A DNA stretch of 64,000 bases from Topomyia yanbarensis (lineage: Eukaryota; Arthropoda; Insecta; Diptera; Culicidae), in the NCBI RefSeq assembly GCF_030247195.1, contig NC_080672.1, positions 158,789,167-158,853,166 on the forward strand. Reading direction: 5' to 3'. The stretch's first letter is position 1. Every line of letters begins with the position of its first letter. Shown here one piece after another: positions 43,983 through 55,644 of this stretch. The notes below the pieces were generated by a model. That model made no database searches. It saw nothing but the letters and a program-made list of their open reading frames with translations, and was not told the DNA's origin. Made by a program: the position numbers and the translations under genes.

Positions 43983-45569
43983 TAGGGTTCGTCGCGGTGC
44001 GGATGCGGGCGGTAAATGGATAGTCCGTACCGCAACCGCAAAAAATAATAAAACCGCACCGCTTACCTCAACCGCATTGCATTTACCGCACCGCACCGCG
44101 CGGTAATGCGGTAAATGCGGTAAAAATCATGTATTGTGCTCAAAAAAAAAATATTCATTTGTTTTGTATATCCATATATAATAAAATGTTATTCTTATTT
44201 ACACGAAAATTAACTTTGACGGACTCCTAAGAATGTAACATTTATGAAAATATTCAACTTTGCAAGTTTTATTAAGGGGGTAAGGGTTTTGGCGTAAAAA
44301 ACACTTTCTCGATTTTTTTAAACTGCATAAAGCGAATTTATCAAAACTTTTGTACATTATAGTGTATCATTTCCATAACATGCTATAATTTTTCATTACA
44401 AAAATATCGACAAACGACTCGGTGACGAAGCTTTCTGTAGAACGTCTCTGGAAAAACATGATTTGCGATGTTACCTGCCATTCAAAAACTACTTAACCGA
44501 TTTCTTTCAAACTTTGTATACAGATTCTATGTAAATGATACCCAACCCCTACGTTAAGATTTCGAGATAAATTTACAATCAACGTAAAAACTGTCCAAAC
44601 TATGCAGAATTTGGCATCTGGGCTAACTTTTACATATTTCACAATATGAAGGGAGGCCTTGAGGGAGACTTTGAGAAACACAAAAAAATCGCACTGCTCT
44701 ACACTAACTTCGAAAGCTTTACTTTCAAAAAGTTACAAAATACTCCTAACTGAAAAATATTATTTGTTAATTTGGTAGAAAATATTCCCAGTTGGACGAA
44801 CAATAGATGCACGCGAAAAAAAATTCCTCCAAATTCGTTTGGTTTGATGATGATAATTACATTCTTTGGATTGTTTTTAAGTCTTAGTATTAGTAGTTCT
44901 TCAAGTTCTCCAAATTAATCAAAATTCACAGTTGAGAAAAAGTCATCGAAAATGATTCATAATTCGATTGCCAAGAGGAATCGGGAGAAATGATGCATTT
45001 TGTAATTGGATTTGACATTACAATTTAATTGTTTTTCAATGATTGGATTTTGCGTTTTATGTATTTGAAAAGCTTCGTTTGTAAATTTTTTCTTTGAAGT
45101 ATAAAATAAATAGTTTTCAAAATATGTCGTAAAATAATGGTGCCAAATTATATTGGATACAGCCTTTAGATTTTATTTCTTAGTAACAGTATGTTTTATA
45201 TCAAGTCTATGGAAATTAGAGCAAGTAAATGTTTATCATGTTTCTGTATTATAGGGTAATAAGTAAAACTCGAACGATCTGACAGAGGGATTTTCCTAAT
45301 AATGACATTGCTAAGCATTCGTTCAGAAAATAAATCTAGTTGCGTTCTTCTCAAATGGTAAAAGTCATAGTTTTAATTCACTTTGTAATGCAGACTGCAG
45401 ACTTTATCAATTATTTTTTGAAGCGCGGTTGCGGTAATACCGCGCTGTAAAAGCCATTTCCCGCACCGCATCCGCGGGAAAAAGTGTCTCACCGCACCGC
45501 AGTTTTTGCGGTGCGGGTGCGGTAAATACCGCGCGGTTGCGGTAATTACCGCAACCGCGACGAACCCTA
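43983..45569. mobile_element. hAT-type non-autonomous transposon, 1587 bp
   Basis: The ends TAGGGTTCGTCGCGGT and ACCGCGACGAACCCTA are perfect 16-bp inverted repeats. They are flanked by an exact 8-bp duplication, CTTGCTAC (43975-43982 and 45570-45577), diagnostic of hAT-like integration. Just inside both ends lie clusters of GCGGTAAAT and ACCGCACCGC words in both orientations, forming GC-rich subterminal repeats that may bind transposase. The AT-rich interior codes for nothing and contains a segment related to 50.9-51.1 kb. Confidence 0.85.
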
Positions 45570-45577
45570 CTTGCTAC

Positions 45578-45874
45578 CCACAAACAATTTAGATTTCTTC
45601 GCAGTTAGTTAAGTTAGATAAAACGATATAAATAAAGAAAAAAATAAACAAAGATTACAGAAAAACTATCAATAGGTTTACAATGAAATTCAAGAAAATA
45701 GAGTATAATTAAAAACATTCAAAATGATGGTTATCCTCAGTGTTAGCATTAGAAAGTGATTTTTTTTATAACGTGATAGTCTTAAGAACCTTTGTAACAT
45801 GTTATGTAAAAAAAACCCCGGCGTAAAAAAGCTTTTGCAAATGCCGTGTCAAATAAACGTTTTATGAAAAAAAA
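45578..45874 (+). other. remainder of the 3' UTR of copy A
   Basis: It ends with a stem CGGCGT (45819-45824) / ATGCCG (45841-45846), then GTGTCAAATAAACG and a short A run. The same layout closes copy B. Confidence 0.7.
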
Positions 45875-45888
45875 TAAAGTCTGTGTAG

Positions 45889-47812
45889 AGTGTTTCTACA
45901 TGGTTGCTATTGTCCATTGCATTTACAGTAAATGTTACAAATTCTAAAAGGTTTGATGTTGTTGAGCGGCCTTTATAAAAGCCATGCTGCTTGCTTGTTA
46001 TTTGATTTTTGATTTGCTGAAATATTTTGTCATTTACTAGTTTTTCGAATAATTTTGGAATGCATGATATAATGGCAATCCCACGATGGTTTCGGATGTC
46101 CGATTTAGCGCCTGATTTAAAAATTGGCACTAAAAAGGAGGATTTCCATTTTTCAGTGACATGTTGAAAGTATGTAGTAGTGGTAGAGTGAATTCTTCTG
46201 CTAGATTTTTTAAAAATATTGGTGCTATTCCGTCCGGTCCAGGTCCTTTTGATGCGTCTAAGTTTTTTAGTGCAGTGGTATTTTCGTGTTCAGATAGTTC
46301 GTGGACGGCAATGTCATTTGAAAATTCAGGTAAAAATGAAAAGTAGTCGCGGTCGCGGTCTGTTTCGGAATATGAAGTATAGACTTCTTGAAAGAATTTT
46401 CCAAATAAATTGCAAATTTCAGTATTGTTATTACCTACATGTCCGTCAAAATGCATTTGGGACGGAAACTTGCTACTTTTCAATTTCGTTTTCACGTAAT
46501 TGAAGAAATTCTTTGGATAGGTCTTGATTGCAGTCACGATTTTACGATTATATTCTTCACGTGCAGTGTTAATGGCTATGTCGAGTTGGGAGCAAATATC
46601 CAGATAGTTTTGCCGATTTGTAATGCTATGTTCTTTCTTGTAAATTTTATGTGCCTTTTGCTTTCCATTTTTTAAATTTTTCAGATGTTGGTTGAACCAT
46701 ACAGGCTGCTGGCCGCCATGAGTTCTTCTTCTTCTTTTTACTGGTACTGTTCCAAAGATTAAATTCGTTACAATTAAATAGAATTTAGTCACTGCTTCGT
46801 TAACATTTCCTTCTATACTCAATACAGTTTGCCAATTTATTCTACATAGTCTACGTTTGACTTCTTCGAAGTCAGTTTTATAGTATTCCGGCACTTCCTC
46901 ATACTCCAAGTCGTTCGGGGAAGAGTTTTGATGAATAAAAATTGAATATTCGATTGCTGTGTGAAATACTTCATTTTTCCATAATGGAGTTAAAAATGCA
47001 TTAACACAGAAGTCTTCGGTGCAGTTCGTGAATAAGAGGTCTAAATATGAATTTTGTTTATTTTTTACATGGTTGATTTGGTGCAGGCTAAATTCAGATA
47101 TTTTGTTAAAGAAGTATTGAAGTGTTTCATTTTCGCCTACGACAGGGAGTAAGATAGATTCGTTTTCAATGTCTACGATGAAGTTGGTGTTACGTTGATT
47201 AAAGTCGCCATAAATATGCAGTTTTACTTCAGGTTCCATGTTTGACATGATAGATTCTATAATTTGAAAAAATAGTTCAAATGATTTTTTGTGAGCATTT
47301 TCAGGTGAAGAGTACACAGAGGAGAATATGTGCACTTCTCCTGATATTACGGCTTTTTCCCATATATGTTCAAATTGTACATGTTTAATGGTTTCTATTT
47401 CTTCTGAAGGAAGGTCTGCGTTTGTGGCTATAATGACTCCTCCTCCAGACTTTTTATTACAAAGAGACAAATTACGGTCATGCCGAAATACATTAAATTG
47501 ATTTCCAAAAATTTCTTCGCTTCTTACGCTTTCATCCCAGCTACTTTCTGTTCCAAGGATTATATTAAAAGAAGATGAAATTAGTTTTTGTTGGATTTCT
47601 TTCATTTTGGCTGGGCTTTTCATTCGATTAAAATTTTGGCAATAGACCAAAATTTCAGTCGAATTCTGTTGGGGATGCGAAGAAGTTTTTGGAATATTTA
47701 AATTACTTACAGTTATATTTTCTTCCTCTATAGAGGGCGTCGTTACTTCTGTTACTGTGTTGGCGCCATCTATGCGGTCACAGGTGGAACTAAAATTTTC
47801 TAACCAAAACAT
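45889..47812 (-). pseudogene. CR1/Jockey-group ORF2, 5' half: endonuclease and RT start
   Basis: On the minus strand the 560-codon frame (to 46130) holds ILVYCQNFNRMKSPAKM and NIILGTESSWDES (catalytic Glu). It continues with KKSGGGVIIATNADL, LHIYGDFNQRNTNF and NSYLDLLFTNC, ending the endonuclease with FHTAIEYSIFI. The RT linker and finger motif follow as LDASKGPGPDGIAPIFLKNL. A shift near 46133 leads to FLVPIFKSGAKSDIRNHRGI, KQHGFYKGRSTTSN and NHVETLYTDF. There the frame meets the I-group insertion. The candidate start is at 47812, but the N-terminal 50 residues have no known function. Confidence 0.8.
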
Positions 47813-48348
47813 AACTCGTATTATGTACTACAATTCTTCCGAACATACTATTGAGCTAAATCTAACCATTATTCCACAAAATGTTTAGTTTGTTAGAACC
47901 TAGTACTGATACACTACCATGCACTGCTAGGCCCCATGCAAAACTGACTCAGACATCACTTCGTTAAAAGTTTAATAACTTTTCTTGTTCGAGTCGGATC
48001 GGTTTGCAGTCTTCAACAAAGTTGTAGATAATAGAATTATCTTCTTAAGTTTCACTTTTGGTGGTAATCTGATGTATACAGTGCCACCTAGCGGGAAAAT
48101 GTGCGAAAGTGGGTTTTCTCCATGTAAATTGTCGAAAAATCCCATACAGACTTCAAGCACGTTGGTCCGGTAGCTAGACTTGTTCGATTTGGCTCAAATT
48201 TGGAGCAGACACTCCTGGTGGGACTAGGAATCGACTCAGGGGTGGGCCGATCGGGGTAATTTTATTTCTGTCACTCTAATGTACCCTTGTGATTACTGCT
48301 ATTTACTCATGCGGCTGCCTTATATCCGACCTTACAATGACGTCACAG
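47813..48348. other. possible 5' flank of the minus-strand LINE, then a dispersed repeat
   Basis: 47970-48200 has words typical of dispersed repeats (CTTCAACAAAGTTGTAGATA). A similar phrase, TTCGACAAAGTTGTAGAG, occurs inside the palindromic element at 34.65 kb. No gene. Confidence 0.4.
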
Positions 48349-49002
48349 TTAACCCTTTATAAGGCTTAGAGTTTGACGTTAATAATGAATGTTATATTAA
48401 TAGAAACACGGTTTTTTCACTTAGTGTAGAATATATTTACATTTATTTACTGTTTTAAAAATATACTACTACCGCCCGCTGTCAGTCTTCGTAATGTTTG
48501 ATGTATTTCCAACGAGATTGGTGCAAATATAAAGAGAAATCAAGCTGGATCAGCAATTCAGAAAGAAACTAATGTGGGTTACTAGTTATTACCTGGTTAA
48601 CAGTAAATAACCCCAGGATTCTGAGGATAAGTTGAAAAATGAGACCACAGATTACAGACGCTCATTTATTCGTTTTATTTTTTTCTTTGCAATTTATACC
48701 TTTCATAATCCAAATTTTAGGATTAAAAAAAAGTTGTTTTAACAAATTTGCATCACAAACTTATAGGGTCTGGAGTATTTTTTTAAATCGAGCTAATTGC
48801 ATGGTCCAAAAGGAAATATTTTTTTCAAAAAACTCTTCACCAATCTGACACTTTTCACTGTATCTTAATAAAAAGTAATAAGAAGAGTTGCCAGAACTAC
48901 TAACAAGTAGATAAGATTGGAACACTTCTCACTTCATATTTCTGCGTTATGAACGAAGCGAAAAGGTGGCAATATAGTTGCCACTGCTTTATAAAGGGTT
49001 AA
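48349..49002. mobile_element. piggyBac-like MITE, 646 bp, with TTAA duplication
   Basis: TTAA at 48349 is followed by CCCTTTATAAGGC. At the far end GCTTTATAAAGGG precedes TTAA at 48999. The inverted ends agree at 12 of 13 positions, and the TTAA target plus a CCC start is characteristic of piggyBac. The interior is AT-rich and non-coding. Confidence 0.75.
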
Positions 49003-49827
49003 TATAACTGTTGATAAACAAACTGGAAATACGTCTATAGTTTGGTATATTTGCCGCATAAATAATACAAAAAGCAAATTGGAATGTGTTTTCCAACTTT
49101 GCAATTAATAAGTTTTCTTGTTAAAAATACTAAACTATTACTAAATTACTAGTCCTCAGAATAACTCCAATTTTGTTTTGAAAATATGTATAACTCTAAT
49201 TGCGCTTTTAATCCACGTAACAGTCTCTTCGGACATTAAAACGATTGAGAAAATTTACTACATAACGTTTCGCGATGTTTTTGATAACACATAGTGCATG
49301 GGGCGGTGGTAGAATTCAGCGAAAAGCACAAATCACTAGGATAATCAGTGCGAGAAATCTCAAAGGCTATAATCAAATCAAAGGTAAACCGAAAAAATAG
49401 CCATTAAAATACACGGACAAAGGAATTATTACTGTTGCTTTATTAATAACATATTTAAGTTTTCCAATCAATGCATTATGTAGGATATTAATGTTTTGCT
49501 GTACCAAAAAAGCCCTCAATAGCGTTTACTCAAAATTTCAATGCGACTAAGCATTGCACCTGTTGATATCACGCCAACTCTGAAGTACTTGCATAAATAC
49601 TACAAACTTTATTTCGATATCGACTTTTTCAAAAAGTGGCCTCACAGTGAGCAACTTATTCCGAATACCGTTGAACCTATCGATCTGCAACCTACCAGTA
49701 GTATCTTTGATTTGAACCATTGTTGTTATCAGTGGCGGATCAATTGGTGTGGGAACAAAAAAAAACAAAAAACTGGCTCATTCAATGAGTTTTAACGTTG
49801 CAAATGCTTAGTGTGGAAGTTTACCGT
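49003..49827. other. no gene recognised
   Basis: AT-rich. An ORF at 49541-49795 is overlapped by a reverse-strand ORF and has no motif. Confidence 0.35.
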
Positions 49828-49967
49828 GACTTAATTTTTTGTCGGTTCCGACAGCATGAAGTAACAAGTTACTTTACGCTTGTCCGGACATGCCGTAGAC
49901 TCAGGTGATTCGCATTTCTAATGCCAAGAGATCTTGACTCCTACGGTAGCAGACAAAAAATTAAGTC
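49828..49967. mobile_element. 140-bp MITE, complete copy
   Basis: GACTTAATTTTTTGTCGG at the left and GACAAAAAATTAAGTC at the right form a 16-bp perfect inverted repeat. The interior (TCAGGTGATTCGCATTTCTA) matches the partial copy at 21171-21262 in inverse orientation. No clear target duplication was seen. Confidence 0.7.
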
Positions 49968-50894
49968 GCCGGTAAGCTCTAAGCTTGCATATATGATCCT
50001 TCCACGCTTTTCTAAACTTTCTCCCTTGAGTACTATGGCTCTTAATATTGAAAAATATACTTCACCTTCCAGTCCCTTGCTAATTAAATGCCGTAACAAC
50101 TATTTACAAATTGACTCAATAGGTCGTTAACAAAAAATCGTTAACAAAAATGGTAAAATTTGTTGAGTCTGTGATTCTAAACTCCTTTATTAAAGGTATG
50201 AATAATACTAGCATAGCATAGCATAAACGACCGCACTCATCATGGGTGGCTAATAGCTGAAGGGAAGGGAATGTTAATTGAATACCTACTTGAGAAGATA
50301 CGGGGAACCCACGCAACCTCCATAGGTATTACGGATATTAGATTTTGTTGGTGTTAGAAAATGGGATGTAGATTTGGAGTAATTTTATATTCTACAAAAT
50401 GAATAATAATTTATAATAATAAATTATTATAAATCGAATTGATCTCACCAAATTTATTTAAGTGGTGGCATGCATCAGGTACCACAGCAATGAAAACTCT
50501 GAGATGCGTTTACGAATAAGCCATCGATGAGGACCCAGGTGACGATTCTGACTTCAAATCAGTGACAAACTGACACCGATACTGACGTTTTCACAAAACC
50601 GACATTATTATTTTGCACACTCGAACAAGAATACTTCACAGTTTTGAACGGTTCATTCATTCACTATAAAGAAATCAGAACTTGCCGTACCTTGAATTGT
50701 TTTTCATTTCTGCAATACACAGTTTTTCATCATGTACATATTTTAGAAAGCCTAGCATTTAAGTAAAACATGTTTAAGATTTTTTCGAACATCGATAAAT
50801 GACGCGAGATAAAATTTTCCGTCCGCGAGCTATAAAATGATATCTACGAAATGTTCTTTAATCTAGTTATTTCCAAAATAATCACTTCTAATCA
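49968..50894. other. no gene recognised
   Basis: Includes a short run of AGCAT repeats at 50209-50223. Otherwise it has no pattern I can name. Confidence 0.35.
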
Positions 50895-51130
50895 CCCCCT
50901 TAATCGAAAATATATTTCAAAAATTCAATATAGGGGTTAGGTATTTTTTAAATAGAATGTGTATGCCAAGTTTGAAATAAATCGGTTCAGTAGTTTTTGA
51001 ATGGCATTTAACTTCGCCAGTTTCGCCATCGAGTCGTTTGCCGATATTGTTGCATGGAAAAATTACAGAATGTTATTGAAATCATACAATTTAATGTACA
51101 AAGTTTTGATCGATTCACTTCATCCTATAG
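50895..51130 (-). repeat. dispersed repeat shared with the hAT interior
   Basis: CCCCCTTAATCG, AATCGGTTCAGTAGTTTTTG, AATGGCA and GAGTCGTTTGCCGATATTGT match, in reverse complement and reverse order, words at 44275-44550 inside the hAT-type element. It is non-coding. Confidence 0.6.
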
Positions 51131-53999
51131 GTATAGGAATATCGTAGTGTGATACGGGCTTATTCGAGCAACCTATTGGAAATAGCAACACTACTAAGGT
51201 TACACAACCGACACAGTGTACCATGATATTTATTTGGGAATATTCTCGCCTGCGATCAACCCATATGATTTCTGACATTTTACTAGCAGCTTCAACGGTT
51301 TTGGAAAAGTTTTATTAAATGAAACATACACTTTGCTCAAAAATAAATCCTGGATAGAGTGGGTTAAAATAAACCATTTTTCATATCGAAAATTAGTGCT
51401 AAATTTGTTTAAAATCGAATAGAGTCGTGTCTACTCCATAACATATTTGGCACGGCATTGCCATATAGTAACTGCAAGATATTGTCAGAAAAAAACTGGT
51501 CGATACTGTCAGAAAAAAACTGCAGAGCTGCTTTGCCATTATGCCCGAGAACTGTAAATCAGACGTTCGTCTTAATTATTTCGTAGAATTTACTAATCAA
51601 CCATCTTCAATGATTTTCTATTTCACTATCAGATCCATTACACCAGATACGAATGCTCTAGAGTAATGAGCCTATTTTGGCCGTTTCTATTACACTACCA
51701 TTTGAAACCGTTGGTTAGAGCAGCATTTGCCATTTTTGCCCAACGCATTGGCCCAAATATCATAGTAGGGCGTTTCTTTGGGCACTCGAGCTTTCATTGC
51801 GTTCAAACACGAGTATTTCAAAGTTTTCAAACCATTTCTGTTCTTAGAGTGGATTTCACGAGCGAAGCAAAGTTGTTAATGTCAATGCATATGCATTCCA
51901 TCGATTGTAAGCCGAGTAATCAATGAAATAATGAAGACCCTCCCTAATAGGGCCAAAGCAGACACTTTACCCTATATATCTACCCATCGATTCCGCAAGC
52001 GATTTGATATTTTACAAGTGAGATTACATCGTTTGAACTTTGCAAGACAACACCATCGCCATCCACCTCTCCCTAATGGCGTCTTTAACGAAGCGTCAAG
52101 GCGCCGCTCCCATCCGACATCTCCAGAATTCCGTTGCAGGCAGTTGCCAACATGCACAACGGCATGCAACGGAACGAAACACCAACCTAGCATCTAAAGA
52201 AGGAAAGTTTCAACATTCAGCAAAATAGAGTGGTACAAATTAACACTTTACCGGTACAGATCGAACTATTGGTCCCGGTGATGGTAAAACAGCGTGGTTG
52301 AGGAAGGGATAGCGTTCTCGTTGAATTACTTCATCTACCGAGGGAGCAGCAAAAAAAATTACAGCTCTGCGACTGTGGGTGAATAGTGCAGAATATTAAA
52401 CCGCACGACAATCGGCGACTAAAAAGCGCCATACACGGGTGAACCAGAACACCTCTTTTGCCAGTCAACCGGCAAAAGCTGGATAAAAACGCTTCAACCG
52501 CAAACACTAGTTCTTGTGCTCAAAAGGCACTCGGCATACTCGGTGCGGTACGTCGAAAATGCCTTTGTAAATTATCTATTTCGTATTTAAAAAGACGAGT
52601 GGAAACATGAAAACATACTTCTAAGCTAGTTTGACTGTTGCAAAGTTGAAAGGAATCTAAGGGGGTACGAGGTACCGTTCTGTTATTCGCGACAAGCGCT
52701 GCACTCAGCTTAGCAAAATACGCGGTTTCTGTATGTAGATGCTAATCCTCGGCACTGAACGTTAAGCGCACCTTACCTTCCAACCTATGATCGTGCATGG
52801 GGCGAGCTAAAGTGAAGCTGGCAGTTGGTTTAGATGTCGAGATTTTTGTTCACAGTAGCAGAAAATGTTCTCAGTCTCTAACATATAAACTTTCGCAAAG
52901 CTTGCCACGAACTTTTCAGATTTGTTGCCATCGGGGGAACTGGAGTGGTTGCTGCGGGTTCGTTCTCGTGGCAAGGTTAAACTGTTGTACTTCTAACAGA
53001 AAATGTACAAGAAAATGTCAAATGCACCTTGTGGAAATATTTACTTTTTCTCATTCAGTAATCCATTGAGCTAGCTTAGAAGGTATCTCACAAAAAATGG
53101 TCGCCCACAAAAACTATGGTACGCGAAACCTTTCCAGCACTATTAGATAAATTGTAGCCGCCAGATTGTAAATACTTGAACAAATTGTTTATATTTGCAA
53201 TTCATGAAATGTGACGATAGTTTTACACAAAAGGTTTGGTATTAAATGTAACTCTAGGACGAAGTATTTGTCAGGCTACAAAATAAAAAAGTTGTATGTA
53301 CTTTTCAAGTGATTTAGTGTACGTTGTAGGTCTGGTCAAATACAACAAAATAACACTTTGAATATTTTAATAATATCTTTTCAGCCGAATTTAATTTTTT
53401 TAATAGTTCTGTAAGGTGAAAGAATATACATTTTCAACAGTAAGCTATGTTATGCTTTTTTAGAAATACTGTGTGGTAATAAAAAAATAAAAAATATTTT
53501 TCGAATTTTTCACAATATGCAAATTGCCTAACTTTCTCATAAAGAAACGTCCCAGTTTCAATGAAAGCTTGGAAAGAACATTTAATTTGGCATAATGACT
53601 ATTTATCCATCATCAACGGTTGAAAAATGCAAGGGCTGTTTAATTTTTCTCAATTTGAAAATCAGTTTGCATGAATTCTTATCCCTTTCATGCCTAATTT
53701 TTTTCTAGCGTATAAAATGTTTCAAAATTATTTTTTCCTTAAACTGTGGGGGTCAACTTACACGAACAACCTGTTTTGTTTTCCTCGCAGTGCTAGAAGT
53801 TGCTCAGTTGTTAGCTTCCGATGCTCTATACAATTCTGGAAAATTAACAATAGACCAATTGCATGGAAATAGTAGTCGAAGGCAGAATCGATGTTTTATC
53901 AGTTTTCAATTATATTTAAAAACAACGATTCTTCGTTCAAAAATTTTATTGTTTGCGGTTAGCTGAAGCTATCAACGGAATCCAATTAGGCTAATAACA
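51131..53999. other. intergenic, no gene recognised
   Basis: A doubled word (TGTCAGAAAAAAACTG) lies at 51483 and 51508. ORFs at 51931-52197 and 52797-53069 have no motif and overlap reverse-strand ORFs. No terminal repeats. Confidence 0.35.
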
Positions 54000-54013
54000 A
54001 TAACTCCAGTTTC
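54000..54013. repeat. 14-bp target duplication of I-group copy B, left copy
   Basis: AATAACTCCAGTTT is repeated exactly at 60866-60879, defining copy B as 54014-60865. Confidence 0.85.
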
Positions 54014-54307
54014 ATACGTCTCCCAACCTTTGAACGGAACGGATCGTTATATTTCACAGTGGTGTTCGGTGTGTGAAGTGAGTGAAGGTCATCCTTTGTT
54101 CGTTCGTTAGCTGCCATTCTGCTGGTGCCGGCAGTAAATCCAGTACATTGTTTTCGCTGGTGCGGAACAATCGACGTTGTTTGCAGATAAGTTTTGCTTT
54201 ATTTTTTTCCTCGTTTGCTTTCTTTCCTTTTCCCTACTTTTACTCTACCTTGTAATCAAATAATAAGACACATTCCCGTTTATATAACGCTCTGCCCTCG
54301 TGCTTAA

Positions 54308-55644
54308 ATGGCCGAGGGCGAAATAGCATCTGATGTAATCATGGAAGTCCCTGATCCCCCTAATACTCGCATTGCTCCCCGTACAAAGCAGTACCCAGAA
54401 GGTTCCTCTGGGCCATGGGTGGTATATTTTCGGACCGGAGAGAAACCGGTTAATATATTAAAACTTTATCGAGATCTGACTGCTAATTACCCGGCCGTAA
54501 CTCAGATAACACGTGTTCGGGCAAACAAGATACGTGTTCTAGTGAATGATCTCGGCCAGGCAAACGCGATTGCTTGCTGTGAGCGCTTTACGCGGGAATT
54601 TAAAGCGTACGTGCCTTGTGTGGCCTGTGAAATCGATGGTGTAGTGTCCGAACCGGGCCTGAAATGCGAAGAACTGTTGGAGCACGGGGTTGGCTGCTTT
54701 AAGGACCCCTCTCTTGAACAGATTAAGATCTTAGAATGCAAACAATTGTATACCGCAAACACCGAGGGAGGTAAGACTACCTACTCTCTATCAGGCTCGC
54801 TTCGGGTGACATTCGCCGGGTCCTCTCTTCCCAACTACATCCTCCTTGACAAGGTTCGCCTACCACTTCGCCTGTTTGTACCGCGGCTCATGAGCTGCAG
54901 CAATTGCAAGCAGTTGGGCCACACAGCCACATATTGTGGCAATAAGAAACGATGCGGCAAATGCGAAGGAGAGCATGAGGATGACTCTTGCGACAAAGAA
55001 ACTGAAAAGTGCATTTGCTGCGGGGGCCCTTCACATGCTCTTAAATCATGCCCTGCGTACAAGCAGCGCGGGGATAAAATTAAGCGCTCCCTTAAGGAAC
55101 GCTCAAGGCGTTCTTATGCAGAAATGCTAAAGAATGCTTCGCCATCTGTCCTGTCCGAAAATCCCTATGCTGGTTTGGCTAACGTTGAGCAAGAATCTGA
55201 CGACCCACGAGAGGGAACATCTTTGGTTAACCCAGGGGAATCCAGGAAGAGGAGAAATCCAGCCTCCCCTACATTGCCTCGTAAGGGTGCCAAGGTGTCG
55301 TCCACTCAGAGTGCGCCAACTACAATCAATAAATCCAACGGAAGTGATGCACAAAAGCCGAAGCAATTTGCTCCAGGACTTGGAAATATTAATTCTAACA
55401 AGGAGTACCCACCACTTCCAGGGACATCAAAACCCCAAGTGTCCCCTTTTTTCAAACAGATACTCAGTCCAGTAGCGGAATAATGAAATTCTCTGACATA
55501 GTGGACTTAATTTTCACAGCTTTCAATGTTACTGATCCTCTTAAAAGCCTTCTGATACGTTTTCTCCCTATAGTGCAAACATTTTTGAAGCAGTTGACTA
55601 CTAAATGGCCCCTCCTTGCAGCGATCGTATCCTTCGATGGCTAA
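54308..55644 (+). pseudogene. I-group ORF1 (gag-like, three zinc knuckles), copy B
   Basis: The ATG at 54308 opens a frame with the gag-like domain (YPEGSSGPWVVYFRTGEKP). Knuckles at about residues 197-248 read CSNCKQLGHTATYC, CGKCEGEHEDDSC and CICCGGPSHALKSC. The basic run KIKRSLKERSRRSYAEML follows. The frame stops at 55483. The conserved hydrophobic tail (MKFSDIVDLIFTAFNVTDPL, then WPLLAAIVSFDG) continues in the -1 frame to TAA at 55642. A shift must therefore lie just upstream of 55483, and the T6 run at 55447-55452 is a likely spot. Copy A has no shift there, so it is more likely a mutation than programmed slippage. Confidence 0.8.

Larger units (their letters stand above)
38159..45874 (+). 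mobile_element. I-group LINE with RNase H, full-length copy A
   Basis: The 7716-bp insert contains a 5' UTR with ~200-bp tandem units, ORF1 (gag-like), ORF2 (endonuclease, RT, RNase H) and a 3' UTR ending in TTTATGAAAAAAAA. Subtracting the hAT-type element in its 3' UTR (1587 bp plus 8 bp) leaves about 6.1 kb. That is nearly the same as copy B without its insert, so both are full length. RNase H after RT places it with the I, Loner or LOA clades. Only two in-frame stops break its ORFs. It inserted into the minus-strand CR1/Jockey-group LINE. Confidence 0.8.
36994..47812 (-). mobile_element. CR1/Jockey-group LINE, split by an I-group LINE
   Basis: Minus-strand element. Its 5' ORF2 half lies at 45889-47812 and its 3' half at 37070-38158. 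The tail at 36994-37020 reads as AAATA-type repeats on the coding strand. It is interrupted at the palm motif YTDFSKAF by the I-group copy A (38159-45874), with an exact 14-bp duplication on either side. There is no RNase H domain. Frameshifts occur near 46133, 37938 and 37365. The exact 5' boundary is unknown. The tail type and C-terminus resemble the element at 14.3-20.4 kb. Confidence 0.75.

Noticed and set aside
47917..49314. Possible inverted ends CTACCA...CCCCATGCA and TGCATGGGG...TGGTAG around a 1.4-kb element
   Set aside because: The match is short and gapped, there is no target duplication, and a well-supported piggyBac-like MITE lies inside.
55445..55453. Possible -1 ribosomal frameshift site T TTT TTC joining ORF1 to its conserved tail in copy B
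   Set aside because: Copy A encodes the tail in the same frame as ORF1, so the shift in copy B is more simply an indel in the T run.
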